The notes: generated from the letters alone by a model not told the origin. A stretch of DNA of 64,000 bases from Clostridium sp. MCC353 (GCF_018785315.1 NZ_WQPN01000054.1:59662-123661); one strand, 5' to 3'; positions 8,782 to 17,885 are shown, numbered from the stretch's first letter. Program-made: numbers and translations.

Positions 8782-8799
8782 ACATAATTCCGATTATGT
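8782..8799 (+). repeat. Right inverted repeat of the predicted invertible segment
   Basis: ACATAATTCCGATTATGT, an exact 18-bp inverted match to 8437-8454. The central TCCG reads CGGA in the left copy, so the two sites are oppositely oriented, as needed for inversion rather than deletion. Confidence 0.85.
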
Positions 8800-8820
8800 G
8801 GTAATTTTTATATCATAATT

Positions 8821-8836
8821 ATCGTATAATTACGAT
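8821..8836. repeat. Palindrome between the switch and cpsB
   Basis: ATCGTA-TAAT-TACGAT, a perfect 6-bp-arm palindrome 21 bp outside the right inverted repeat. It may be an accessory protein site. It also contains a TATAAT-like hexamer (8824-8829) without a good -35 box. Confidence 0.45.
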
Positions 8837-8887
8837 TTTGGCCGAAAGTGAAGAGAGCTGGAAGGATTGGGCGGAAAGGGAGAAAAC

Positions 8888-9601
8888 ATGGAACCGGTGA
8901 TCGATGTGCATACCCATATCCTGCCGGGCATTGACGATGGGGCAGGGAATATGGAAGAAACAAGAGAACTGCTGAAACTGGCTTACATACAGGGAATACG
9001 CGTTTTAATAGCCACGCCCCATTATCACAGAGGAAAATATTACGTGGATCCGGATGGAATCCGTGAACTGGCCGGCAGGGTGCAGAGCGAAGCCGATAAG
9101 ATGTTTCCCGACATGCATATATATGCAGGCCAGGAGCTGATTTACTATAATGGGGTGTTCGATGCAGTATCTGCGGGAAAGGCCGTGCCGTTGGCGGATT
9201 CTGACTGCTTTTTAATAGAATTTGTGCCGGACATTTCTTATGAAACTATTTATCAGGCAGTAAGGCAGATGGTTTTAATGCGTTACCGTCCGGTGCTGGC
9301 TCATGTGGAGAGATACCCGTGTCTGAAGGCCCCTGGACGGATTGAAGAACTTCGTAAATCCGGTGCATATATGCAGATGAATTTTGACAGCCTGAGGGGA
9401 GGGTTCCGGCAGAGGAGAGAAATATCCTGGTGCAGGAGAATGGTCCTGGAAGGTAATATCCGGTTTTTTGGAACAGACATGCACCGGACCGATTTCCGGC
9501 CGCCGGATATTGAGAAGTCTGTGAAATGGATCTATGACAAATGCGGGAAAGAACAGGCAAAACGGTTGACGGTCGTTAATCCGATGGAAATTCTGCTTTA
9601 A
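8888..9601 (+). CDS. cpsB: CpsB/YwqE-family PHP tyrosine-protein phosphatase
   Basis: A 237-residue manganese-dependent phosphatase of the PHP superfamily that dephosphorylates the CpsD-type tyrosine kinase in polysaccharide export. The metal-binding start DVHTHILPGIDDGA (residues 6-19), IATPHYH and the late motif FFGTDMHR are all present. The ATG at 8888 follows AAAGGGAG, whereas an upstream in-frame TTG does not have a better site. It is the first gene of the exopolysaccharide operon and the first coding sequence behind the predicted invertible promoter. Its order ahead of cpsC and cpsD is that of many Firmicutes capsule loci. Confidence 0.9.
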   Translation: MEPVIDVHTHILPGIDDGAGNMEETRELLKLAYIQGIRVLIATPHYHRGKYYVDPDGIRELAGRVQSEADKMFPDMHIYAGQELIYYNGVFDAVSAGKAVPLADSDCFLIEFVPDISYETIYQAVRQMVLMRYRPVLAHVERYPCLKAPGRIEELRKSGAYMQMNFDSLRGGFRQRREISWCRRMVLEGNIRFFGTDMHRTDFRPPDIEKSVKWIYDKCGKEQAKRLTVVNPMEILL

Positions 9602-9701
9602 AATGTCCGGTAGGCAGTGGGAGGACGGAAACAGACTGCATTTGACGGCCCGCAAAGCCTGAAAAAACGACAGATAACATAGTAAAGGAACCGAATTATT
9701 T

Positions 9702-10472
9702 ATGGAAAAGAGATTTAACGAGGATCAGGACGAAATTGAAATTGACTTACGGGAGCTGCTGTTTGAATTAAAGCGGAGATGGTGGGTTCTTTTGATGGCG
9801 CTGATTTTGGGCGGTGGACTGGCGGGGGCTTACAGCTATTTTGTGCTGACACCCCAGTATACCTCCAGCGCCAGTTTATATGTGCTGTCCAAGGAAACCA
9901 CCCTGACTTCTCTGGCGGATCTTCAGATCGGAAGCCAGCTGACCCAGGATTATAAAGTGATGGTAAACAGCCGCCCGGTTTTGCAGAATGTGGTGGTAAA
10001 GATGAATCTGGATATGGATTACAAAGAACTTCGCAGAAAAATATCAATCGACAATCCAAACAATACACGGATTCTCATCATTTCTGTTAAAGATTCTGAT
10101 CCGTATCTGGCAAAAGAGATTGTGGACAGCATTGCTGTGGAAGCTTCCGATTATATTGGGGAGATCATGGAAATGGTGCCGCCCAAAATGATCGAGGACG
10201 GCGTTGTGGCGACGGAAAAAACCAGTCCCAACGTGAAGAAGAATGCAGCCGCAGGCGGTCTGGCAGCTCTGTTTTTCGTCTGCGCGGCAATTACCTTGAG
10301 CGTGATATTGAACGATACCATTAAGACGGAAGAGGATATCAAAAAATATCTGGAACTGCCGGTTCTGGCAGTCATCCCGTCCAAGGAATCGGTGGGTGAC
10401 GATGACCGGAGCCAATCACAGAAAAAACGGAAGACATCAAGAAGAAAGGCGGGCAAAGCCAATGGAAAATAA
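9702..10472 (+). CDS. cpsC: Polysaccharide co-polymerase / chain-length regulator (Wzz, CpsC type)
   Basis: A 256-residue Wzz-family membrane protein: a short cytoplasmic N-terminus, a first membrane segment (WWVLLMALILGGGLAGAYSYF, from about residue 27), an extracellular domain, and a second segment near residue 190 (AAGGLAALFFVCAAITLSVIL). A C-terminal cytoplasmic tail follows, rich in Lys/Arg. In Gram-positive bacteria this protein activates and anchors the separate CpsD kinase, encoded next with a 10-bp overlap. It sets chain length and couples polymerisation to wall attachment. AAGGAA precedes the start. Confidence 0.9.
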   Translation: MEKRFNEDQDEIEIDLRELLFELKRRWWVLLMALILGGGLAGAYSYFVLTPQYTSSASLYVLSKETTLTSLADLQIGSQLTQDYKVMVNSRPVLQNVVVKMNLDMDYKELRRKISIDNPNNTRILIISVKDSDPYLAKEIVDSIAVEASDYIGEIMEMVPPKMIEDGVVATEKTSPNVKKNAAAGGLAALFFVCAAITLSVILNDTIKTEEDIKKYLELPVLAVIPSKESVGDDDRSQSQKKRKTSRRKAGKANGK

Positions 10473-11181
10473 AATCAGTCTCTCCCAATATGAGGTAACT
10501 GACTATAACTTTGTGGAAGCGATCAAAACGCTGCGGACCAACATCCAGTTTTCAGGAAGCAGTATCCGGCTGATCATGTTCACCAGTTCCGTTTCCAATG
10601 AAGGAAAGAGCGAAATTTCTTTCCAATTGGCCGCGTCCCTTGCACAGCTTGGAAAACATGTGCTGCTGATAGATGCGGACATCCGAAAATCGGTTCTGGT
10701 ATCCAGATACCAGCCGGACCGGGAAGTAAATGGCCTGTCCCAGTATTTGAGCAGCCAGATAACCAGAGAAGAGGCTGTCTACCAGTCCAATGTAAACGGT
10801 CTGGAGATCATGTTTGCCGGGCCCTATTCGCCAAACCCGGCAGAGCTTTTGGAGGAAGAACAATTTGGGAACCTGCTGGATTGGGCTAGGGACGCCTATG
10901 ACTACGTGGTGATTGATACGCCGCCTATGGGAAATCTGATTGACGGCGCCATTGTGGCAAGGCACTGCGACGGTGTGGTGATGGTGATTGAAAGCGGAGC
11001 TATTAGTTTCCGCCTTCTGCAGAAGGTTAAGGCCCAGCTGGAAAAGAGCGGCTGCCGGATTTTGGGAACGGTTCTGAATAAGATTACGGTGAATCACTGC
11101 GGTTATTACCGCTATTATGGGAAATACGGCAGATACGGCAAGTATGGAAAAGAGTATGAGAAGGCAGGAAAAAGGCAGTAA
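10462..11181 (+). CDS. cpsD: CpsD/CapB-type autophosphorylating tyrosine kinase (BY-kinase)
   Basis: A 239-residue bacterial tyrosine kinase. The start at 10462 overlaps the cpsC end, as is usual for this pair, and gives a normal N-terminus; a longer in-frame reading back to 10396 lies wholly inside cpsC. The Walker A variant NEGKS lies near residues 46-50, Walker A' DADIRKS at 71-77 and the Walker B-like VIDTPP near 155. The C-terminus has a tyrosine cluster (YYRYYGKYGRYGKYGKEY), the autophosphorylation tail that cycles with the CpsB phosphatase. Together with CpsC it controls export and polymerisation. Confidence 0.92.
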   Translation: MENKISLSQYEVTDYNFVEAIKTLRTNIQFSGSSIRLIMFTSSVSNEGKSEISFQLAASLAQLGKHVLLIDADIRKSVLVSRYQPDREVNGLSQYLSSQITREEAVYQSNVNGLEIMFAGPYSPNPAELLEEEQFGNLLDWARDAYDYVVIDTPPMGNLIDGAIVARHCDGVVMVIESGAISFRLLQKVKAQLEKSGCRILGTVLNKITVNHCGYYRYYGKYGRYGKYGKEYEKAGKRQ

Positions 11182-11251
11182 GAAAGTCATTTCAGACCCG
11201 TCGGCATGGTGTACGGCCTGCAATACAAAGGAGGAAACGGAGGGGTGAATC

Positions 11252-12670
11252 ATGCTTGTGAAAAACAGGTCTTTTTACATATTGTTTGATATTTGCGAGA
11301 TCATCATTTCCTTTGTACTGGCGGTTCTTTTGAGGTACAGAGTGGTGCAGGGAAGGATGATATCCGATGCATGGTATGGCTGTATTTTGATGATATTTGT
11401 TTATATGGTCATCGTTCTGGTCTGCCAGGCGCCAAAACCATTGATGAAACGGAGTGGCTGGGACGAACTTCAGATTGTGCTGTCCGCAAATCTGTACATG
11501 GCGCTTCTGCTGTCCCTTATTTTGTATTTAAACCGGGCTGGGAACCTGTTTCCACGCTCCGTATATATCACCTTTTTTGTATTGAATACTGTTTTGATGT
11601 ATGTTGGCCGGTTTTATTTAAAGAGGTTTCTGCGGGCTTATTATAAGAAATCCGGAAACCGGAAAAAACTGCTGATCTGTGCCAATCAGGAAAATCTGAT
11701 CGCGGCGATTGATACGTTTGTCCATTCGTCCCTGATTGAATATGAAGTGACTGCAGTTGTGGAAGTGGGTAAAAAGGGTAATGGAAAAGAGATCAGGATA
11801 CATCAGATTGAACAGGGGCCCCGAGGCGAACGGATTGTACTGAGCAGGGAAAAGCTGAGGGAGTTTTTGAAACATCAGGTAATTGATGAAGCGCTTCTGT
11901 GCATGCCTTTCAGCACACGGGGAGAGATAAATGATTTTATCGTCCGGCTGGAGACTATGGGAATCGAAACGCATGTGGCGGTGGATACTTATGACCATCA
12001 GGAAAAGGCAATCGAGCGGCTGGGGGCTTACCGGGTTCTGACTTACAGCCCCAGGATCTTTGAACCTACGGAATTATTTATAAAACGGGCCATGGATGTG
12101 GTGGGAGGGGCAATAGGATCTCTGATTACCATCCTGTTAAGCATAGTGATCGTACCTGCAATCCACCTGGAATCCCCTGGCCCGGCTATATTTAAACAGG
12201 TGCGGATCGGCCGGAATGGCCGCCGTTTCCAGATCTATAAATTCCGGACCATGTATGAGGATGCGGAAGAGCGGAAAAAAGAGCTGATGAAGCAGAACGA
12301 GATGAAGGGCCTGATGTTTAAGATAAAGGACGACCCCAGAATCACCAAAGTGGGAAAATTTCTCAGAAAGACCAGTCTGGACGAATTCCCCCAGTTTTTC
12401 AATGTTCTCAAAGGTGAAATGAGCCTGGTAGGTACGAGGCCGCCTACGGAAGATGAATTTTTGCAGTATGAAGAGCGTCATAAACGGCGCCTGAGCCTAA
12501 AACCCGGAATTACCGGCTTGTGGCAGGTAAGCGGCAGAAGCAGTATTTACGATTTCGAAGAAGTGGTGAGCCTGGATCTGGAATATATCGACAAGTGGTC
12601 GGTGTGGCTGGATATCCGTTTGCTGATACAGACGGTGTATGTGGTGCTGTTTCGGAGAGGGGCTTCCTGA
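11252..12670 (+). CDS. Priming undecaprenyl-phosphate sugar phosphotransferase
   Basis: A 472-residue polyprenyl glycosylphosphotransferase (WbaP/CpsE family) that loads the first sugar-1-phosphate on undecaprenyl phosphate. There are four to five N-terminal membrane segments, a central nucleotide-binding-like domain, a re-entrant helix (KRAMDVVGGAIGSLITILL), and a catalytic C-terminus with FKQVRIGRNGRRFQIYKFRTM, SLDEFPQFFNVLKGEMSLVGTRPP and LKPGITGLWQVSGRS. The start has a clear GGAGG site. Length and motif order are those of a full enzyme. Which sugar it transfers cannot be read, though galactose or glucose is usual in this family. Confidence 0.92.
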   Translation: MLVKNRSFYILFDICEIIISFVLAVLLRYRVVQGRMISDAWYGCILMIFVYMVIVLVCQAPKPLMKRSGWDELQIVLSANLYMALLLSLILYLNRAGNLFPRSVYITFFVLNTVLMYVGRFYLKRFLRAYYKKSGNRKKLLICANQENLIAAIDTFVHSSLIEYEVTAVVEVGKKGNGKEIRIHQIEQGPRGERIVLSREKLREFLKHQVIDEALLCMPFSTRGEINDFIVRLETMGIETHVAVDTYDHQEKAIERLGAYRVLTYSPRIFEPTELFIKRAMDVVGGAIGSLITILLSIVIVPAIHLESPGPAIFKQVRIGRNGRRFQIYKFRTMYEDAEERKKELMKQNEMKGLMFKIKDDPRITKVGKFLRKTSLDEFPQFFNVLKGEMSLVGTRPPTEDEFLQYEERHKRRLSLKPGITGLWQVSGRSSIYDFEEVVSLDLEYIDKWSVWLDIRLLIQTVYVVLFRRGAS

Positions 12671-12728
12671 GGGGGGAAGGTGAGTTGGGAAAACGATGGA
12701 GGAAAATGAAGGAAAAGGGTGTTTTGGC

Positions 12729-12932
12729 AGGTGGAACAGAGGATGGGGATGGTTCTTTTAATAGGTGGAACAGAGGATGGGGATGGTTTTTTTAATGGGT
12801 GGAACAGAGAATGGGGATGGCTTTTTTAGTGGGTGGAACAGAGAAGAAGAATAGTTCTTTTAGTAGTGGAAAAAAGAATGGGGACGGCTTTTTTAGCAGG
12901 TGGAAAAATGAATGAAAATGGTTCGCTTTATA
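12729..12932. repeat. 34-nt minisatellite, six copies
   Basis: Six head-to-tail copies of a unit of 33-35 nt built on GGTGGAACAGAGAATGGGGA followed by a T-rich run. Copies drift along the array. It fills most of the 284-bp gap between the priming transferase and the LCP gene. Each unit has a G-rich part and a T-tract, which may affect read-through. Confidence 0.85.
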
Positions 12933-12954
12933 GACGGCCGCTTGGCATGGTGAA

Positions 12955-14274
12955 ATGAAGAAGAGATATAAGAAGAGTTACTTGTATACAGCAGGTGCGG
13001 TTTTCGTTGTTCTGTGCTTTATGGGCTGGTTCGTGAAATTTAGTTACGGTTCCTATCAAGCCAGCAGGGCGGCCAGAGAGAAGCTGGCTGCCCATGAGCA
13101 AGTTGAACGCGCAGATAAAGGCACAGAAATAAGCGCAGACATGAGCATAGATAAAAGCACAGATATGAGCATAGATAAAAGCACAGACAAAAGCGCAGAT
13201 AAAAGCGCAGACAAAAGCGCAGATAAAAATGCAGACAAAAGCGCAGATAAAAGCGCGGACAAAAGCGCAGATAAAAGCGCAGATAAAAGCACAGATAAAA
13301 GTGCAGATAAAAGCAGAGATAAAAGTATAGATAAAAGTACAGACAAAAGCACAGACATAAACAGTATAACTCAGGACAGTGATGTGCTCCCGGAAGGCCG
13401 CGATAATGGAAACGGGAAAATACATTATCAGGGAAAGACCTACCGCAGAAACACGGCCATGCGCGCCATCCTTTGCATCGGTGTGGACACAAAAGGGGAG
13501 ATGGAATCCCACACGGCATCCGGTCAGGGCGGCCAGGCAGACGGAGTATTTTTAGTGGCCCAGGATGCGGCCAGGGACCGGGTAAAGATTTTAATGATAC
13601 CCAGGGATACCATGACTGAGATCACCTTATTCGACCTTTCGGGAAATGAACTCGGAAAAGACGTTCAGCATTTGACCCTGGCTTATGCCTATGGGGACGG
13701 AAGGGAAAAGAGCTGCGAACTGATGGCAGAAGCGGTATCCAATCTGCTTGGCGGATTGAAAATTGATGGATATGCGGCTGTGAACATGAGCGCAATTCCG
13801 GTTTTAAATGATGCCGCAGGGGGAGTGACGGTGACCATACAGGATGATGGGCTGGAAAAACGGGATCCTGAACTCCAGAAGGGAAAAACAGTCACTCTTC
13901 AAGGAGGGCAGGCAGAACTGTTCATCCGCTACCGTGACATTACCCAATCTCAGACCGCAATCAGCCGTATGAGCCGCCAGAAACAGTATATGCAGGGATA
14001 TCTGGAAGCAGTTAAAAAATCAGCGTCCAAAAATGACCAGCTGATTCCAGATTTGATGAACCAACTACAAATCTATATGGTAACTAATATGCCGAAAGAC
14101 CAGTATCTGGATATGGCTCTATCCGTGCTGAACAGCCAGGATAGTCTGGAAGACGGGGATTTTCTTACCGTGCCTGGGGAAGCGGTGGAAACAGACTTAT
14201 ATGATGAGTATCATGTGGATCTGGATGGATTGATACAGTTGGTGCTGGAATTGTTTTATGTGGAGATGTATTAG
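12955..14274 (+). CDS. LytR-CpsA-Psr (LCP) family glycopolymer ligase with ADKS-repeat linker
   Basis: A 439-residue membrane enzyme predicted to transfer the finished polysaccharide from its lipid carrier to peptidoglycan. It has a cytoplasmic basic N-terminus, one membrane helix (residues 10-28), then a low-complexity spacer (59-134) of about 19 four-residue units of the type ADKS/TDKS, then the LCP domain. LCP signatures include AILCIGVDTKG, DGVFLVAQDAARDRVKILMIPRDT, LTLAYAYGDG and the arginine-rich FIRYRDITQSQTAISRMSRQKQ. A 12-nt DNA repeat encodes the spacer, so copy-number changes would keep frame and alter the reach of the domain from the membrane. Neighbouring export genes support its role. 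Confidence 0.88.
   Translation: MKKRYKKSYLYTAGAVFVVLCFMGWFVKFSYGSYQASRAAREKLAAHEQVERADKGTEISADMSIDKSTDMSIDKSTDKSADKSADKSADKNADKSADKSADKSADKSADKSTDKSADKSRDKSIDKSTDKSTDINSITQDSDVLPEGRDNGNGKIHYQGKTYRRNTAMRAILCIGVDTKGEMESHTASGQGGQADGVFLVAQDAARDRVKILMIPRDTMTEITLFDLSGNELGKDVQHLTLAYAYGDGREKSCELMAEAVSNLLGGLKIDGYAAVNMSAIPVLNDAAGGVTVTIQDDGLEKRDPELQKGKTVTLQGGQAELFIRYRDITQSQTAISRMSRQKQYMQGYLEAVKKSASKNDQLIPDLMNQLQIYMVTNMPKDQYLDMALSVLNSQDSLEDGDFLTVPGEAVETDLYDEYHVDLDGLIQLVLELFYVEMY
13129..13356 (+). repeat. In-frame 12-nt repeat array inside the LCP gene
   Basis: About 19 copies of a 12-nt unit close to GATAAAAGCGCA, coding for the ADKS spacer. Being a multiple of three, slippage changes linker length without breaking the gene. 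Confidence 0.9.
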
Positions 14275-14480
14275 GAGTTTGTTAGAGACGTATTAGAAGT
14301 ATACTGGACACGTACTAGAGATATCTTCTATGTGTGTTATGAGATTATTAGAGATGTACAAGGGTGTAGTTGGGAGTAAATCAGAAAACGTATTAAAGAT
14401 GCAATCGGAGGGGAATAGAAGGCGTTAGATTTGTATTATAGGTTTGATCGAAACATATTTAAAAGCAAAGTTATATCTGA

Positions 14481-14500
14481 ATATCGTAAATTTGCGATAT
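14481..14500. repeat. Inverted repeat upstream of the small secreted protein
   Basis: ATATCG, an 8-nt gap, then CGATAT, about 80 bp before the start at 14581; possible operator or hairpin. The rest of the 306-bp gap 14275-14580 contains only degenerate TATTAGAGA-type repetition. Confidence 0.4.
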
Positions 14501-14580
14501 CGTAAAGGTAAATAATCAGCAGATTAGATTAAAATGGCTGGTTATTGAGAGTAAATAAATGAAAGGATAGGTGATATGAC

Positions 14581-15252
14581 ATGAAAAAGAGATGGTTAGG
14601 TATATTTTTAACAGCAGCCCTTGCGGTGTCCCAGCCTGCAGCCGCATTTGCGGCTCCAAGCCCTAATACGGATGTTAATTTTGATGATGGAGACAGTGAT
14701 GGTTACTATGAGGATTACAATGATAACTCCACTGCAAACAACCAGACTGCTGGAACCAATACGGTAAATAATGCGGCCAACAATTTGACCAACATTGCAG
14801 GAGCAGGCGCAGCTGATACAACGTCTGGAGGAGGCACATCTGCATTAGGAACAGCGGTCATTGGAGAGACCCAGATAGGATTTGCAACCGGTGAGGCGGC
14901 AACCGCAGGACTTCCGGCCCAGACAGTAGAAGCGATTAACGCAATCAATGCAGGAACGGCTCTGACGGAAGCCGTTAAGGATGTGGATTTGAACGGATAC
15001 TCCGCCCTGACTGCGGTACAGGCAATCGTAGCAAAGGATGTGAACTCGAACCAGCCCAAGACCGGTGATGTGGCAATTTCATTATACGTGCCCAACCTGA
15101 TCCAGAACCTGGATAATGTACAGGTATTGTTCTACGACAATGCGACCGGATTGTGGCGGCTGATTAATCCGACAGTGGTGGATGCGGCTAATAAGAAGAT
15201 TACGGTGAATATCAGCGGGTCGGGGTCGTTTAGTGTGGTTTATAAGAGGTAG
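14581..15252 (+). CDS. Small secreted protein of unknown function in the polysaccharide locus
   Basis: A 223-residue protein with a clear signal peptide (cleavage likely after AAAFAA, residue 25). A low-complexity acidic and Asn/Thr/Gly-rich stretch (residues 28-90) is followed by a more ordered C-terminal part rich in alanine, ending in a beta-like run (NVQVLFYDNATGLWRLINPT ... SGSGSFSVVYKR). No anchor motif or lipobox is seen. It lies between the LCP gene and the variable glycan block, so a role at the cell surface, perhaps binding or displaying the polymer, is plausible but not shown. I do not recognise a named family. Confidence 0.75.
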   Translation: MKKRWLGIFLTAALAVSQPAAAFAAPSPNTDVNFDDGDSDGYYEDYNDNSTANNQTAGTNTVNNAANNLTNIAGAGAADTTSGGGTSALGTAVIGETQIGFATGEAATAGLPAQTVEAINAINAGTALTEAVKDVDLNGYSALTAVQAIVAKDVNSNQPKTGDVAISLYVPNLIQNLDNVQVLFYDNATGLWRLINPTVVDAANKKITVNISGSGSFSVVYKR

Positions 15253-15381
15253 GTTTGTGTGTGGCTGGAATGATAAAAAGGAACTGGAGACAGGAATTAA
15301 GTTATTTTATGAAAATCATATGGTTTATAGAAGCGGTATGAGTACAAATTTCTGTTTTTATAGGTGAGGCGAGGAACAACT

Positions 15382-16608
15382 ATGGATGAAAAATATACAA
15401 TTGCTGTAGCTGGGACAGGTTATGTAGGATTATCAATTGCTATACTATTGTCTCAGTATCATAAGGTTTATGCTGTGGACATCATTCCTGAAAAGGTGGA
15501 AATGATTAATCAACGTAAATCGTTGTTTCAGGATGATTATATCGAAAAGTATTTTGCTGAAAAAAAATTGAACCTGACTGCAACTCTTGAAGCAAAGGAA
15601 GCATATAGTATGGCTGATTATGTTATAATCGCAACTCCTACGAATTATGATTCTACAACACAGTATTTTGATACATCGATAGTAGAGACGGTGATTAAAC
15701 AGGTTATGGAATATAATTCAAATGCAATTATGGTAATTAGATCAACTATCCCTGTTGGTTTTACGACAAGTATTAGAAAAAGGACGGGGAGTGAGAATAT
15801 TATTTTCAGTCCTGAATTTTTACGTGAATCGCAAGCTCTGTATGATAATTTGTTCCCTTCAAGAATAATCGTTGGTACTGATATGGATGACGAACGTTTA
15901 GTAGAAGCTGCCCGTGTGTTTTCGCAGCTTCTGCAGGAAGGGGCTATCAAGAAAGAGGTTGATACCCTGCTTATGGGGTTTACTGAGGCAGAAGCTGTAA
16001 AGCTGTTCGCCAATACATATTTGGCACTTCGTATTTCCTACTTTAATGAACTGGATACCTATGCAGAGATAAAGGGGTTAAACACGCAACAGATCATCAG
16101 TGGTGTTTGTCTTGATCCTCGGATTGGTAACCATTATAACAATCCATCCTTTGGGTACGGCGGATACTGTCTGCCTAAAGATACCAAACAATTATTGGCC
16201 AACTACTGGGATGTTCCTGAGAACTTGATTAAAGCAATAGTTGAGAGTAATAGTACCCGCAAGGATTTCATTGCTGATCGTGTGCTGGAACTGGCTGGTT
16301 ATTATAATACTAGTGAAGAAAATTCACTAGTTATTGGTGTTTACCGTCTTACAATGAAAAGCAATTCGGATAACTTTCGACAAAGTAGTATTCAAGGTGT
16401 TATGAGGCGTGTAAAAGAAAGAGGGGCAGTGGTAGTCATTTATGAACCAACGCTCCAAGACGGTAGCACTTTCTGCGGAAATAAGGTTGTAAATAATTTG
16501 GAAAAGTTTAAGAAACAATCTCAGGCTATCATTGCAAACCGTTATGACAAATGTTTGGATGATGTGAAGGAAAAAGTTTATACGCGTGATATATTCCAAA
16601 GGGATTAA
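15382..16608 (+). CDS. ugd: UDP-glucose/UDP-sugar 6-dehydrogenase
   Basis: A 408-residue NAD-dependent enzyme that oxidises a UDP-hexose to the uronic acid. The Rossmann motif is [16 protein letters not shown] (residues 8-23). The catalytic cysteine motif is YGGYCLPKD, matching the family GGxCx[12 protein letters not shown] and the central dimerisation helix region are also present. ATG at 15382 follows GAGGCGAGGA; an in-frame GTG at 15364 is less likely. From this gene on the DNA becomes distinctly AT-rich, marking the start of the variable glycan block. It suggests glucuronic or a related acid in the polymer. Confidence 0.92.
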   Translation: MDEKYTIAVAGTGYVGLSIAILLSQYHKVYAVDIIPEKVEMINQRKSLFQDDYIEKYFAEKKLNLTATLEAKEAYSMADYVIIATPTNYDSTTQYFDTSIVETVIKQVMEYNSNAIMVIRSTIPVGFTTSIRKRTGSENIIFSPEFLRESQALYDNLFPSRIIVGTDMDDERLVEAARVFSQLLQEGAIKKEVDTLLMGFTEAEAVKLFANTYLALRISYFNELDTYAEIKGLNTQQIISGVCLDPRIGNHYNNPSFGYGGYCLPKDTKQLLANYWDVPENLIKAIVESNSTRKDFIADRVLELAGYYNTSEENSLVIGVYRLTMKSNSDNFRQSSIQGVMRRVKERGAVVVIYEPTLQDGSTFCGNKVVNNLEKFKKQSQAIIANRYDKCLDDVKEKVYTRDIFQRD

Positions 16609-16802
16609 GGATATTAGGCACAGTTTATTGTATTCAATCGATTTACCAATTATCCAGAGGAAAATAATAAGGGAGATAATCAATAATATACAAGTTTTAA
16701 ATATATATCGACTTGTTGAATTGACTTTTTGGATCAATTGATAATTCACAGATATGCGCTGAGTAACATTTGATTATGTAAAAGGGCAAAGGAGTTCTTA
16801 TT

Positions 16803-17879
16803 ATGAAAAAAATATTGATGGTGTGTGAAGCATTTGGCGGTGGTGTTTTTACATATGTTTCTCAGCTTTGTAATGATATAGTGGATTTATTTGATGTATA
16901 TTTGGTGTATTCAGTAAGACCTCAGACACCAAAGAATTATAAAATATTTTTGGATGATAGAATTAACCTTATTGAAATTGAAAAATTTGGCAATATAAAA
17001 AGTATCAGCAGTGACATTAAGGTTATTGGGGAATTACGAAAAATTGAAAAGGAAGTAAAACCTGATATTATCCATTTGCATTCGTCTATTGCGGGAGGAA
17101 TAGGAAGAATAGCTTTCAAAGGGAAATACAATACTGTAATATATACCCCCCATGGTTATGCACATATCTTAATGGGGCGAAGCAAACGAACGCTGATTTA
17201 TGAAATTATAGAGAGAATATTAGGGCAAACGAACTCAATGACTTTGACATGTTGCGAGAGTGAGGATGAAGTTGCTAAGACTTTTTGTGAGAAAACGGCA
17301 TATATTGAAACTGGTGTAAACTTGAAGGAGCTATCCACTGCATTAGATAAGATTAAACCAGTAAAAAATACAAAGTTTACTGTATTTACATTGGGTAGGA
17401 TATGTAACCAAAAGCAACCTGCTTTATTTAATCAAATTGCAGAGTTAGTTCCTGAAGCTAAATTTGTTTGGATCGGTAACGGAGCGCAAGAACACCTTCT
17501 TACTGCACCTAATATTGAGATTACAGGATGGAAGGAAAGAAAAGAAGCTTTAGCAATTGCTAAAGGCGCTGATGTTTATGTACTGTGTTCTTTTGGTGAA
17601 GCAATAGCAATGAGTCTTATTGAAAATATGTTTATAAAAAAATTATGCTTGGTAAGTAACACGATGGGTAACAAGAGTGTAATCCAAAATGGTATAAACG
17701 GGTATTTATGTGAACAAGCTGAGGATTATGCTCAACGAATTAAAGCTGCTATGCGGAATCCTCCTTCTGAATTGATAGAAAATGCCTATTCAGATGTAAA
17801 AACAATTTATAATACTGATATAATGAAAAAGAAATATGTCAAATTTTACAATGATGTAATTGATGGCAAATATCGATAA
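16803..17879 (+). CDS. Glycosyltransferase, GT4 family
   Basis: A 358-residue GT-B glycosyltransferase. The N-terminal domain opens with ILMVCEAFGGGVFTYVSQL, and the C-terminal donor-binding domain contains FTLGRICNQKQP and the glutamate region VLCSFGEAIAMSLIENMF. Such enzymes add the second or later sugars to the lipid-linked repeat unit on the cytoplasmic face. It has its own AAGGAG site 6 nt before the start and no membrane segment. The donor sugar is not predictable. A 560-bp gap with the repeated leader element follows it. Confidence 0.88.
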   Translation: MKKILMVCEAFGGGVFTYVSQLCNDIVDLFDVYLVYSVRPQTPKNYKIFLDDRINLIEIEKFGNIKSISSDIKVIGELRKIEKEVKPDIIHLHSSIAGGIGRIAFKGKYNTVIYTPHGYAHILMGRSKRTLIYEIIERILGQTNSMTLTCCESEDEVAKTFCEKTAYIETGVNLKELSTALDKIKPVKNTKFTVFTLGRICNQKQPALFNQIAELVPEAKFVWIGNGAQEHLLTAPNIEITGWKERKEALAIAKGADVYVLCSFGEAIAMSLIENMFIKKLCLVSNTMGNKSVIQNGINGYLCEQAEDYAQRIKAAMRNPPSELIENAYSDVKTIYNTDIMKKKYVKFYNDVIDGKYR

Positions 17880-17885
17880 GGACTA

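Noticed and set aside
12928..13519. Long minus-strand frames over the LCP spacer coding for Leu/Ser/Phe/Cys-rich repeats
   Set aside because: They are the antisense reading of the 12-nt repeat; no ribosome-binding site, and the sense frame is a complete LCP protein.
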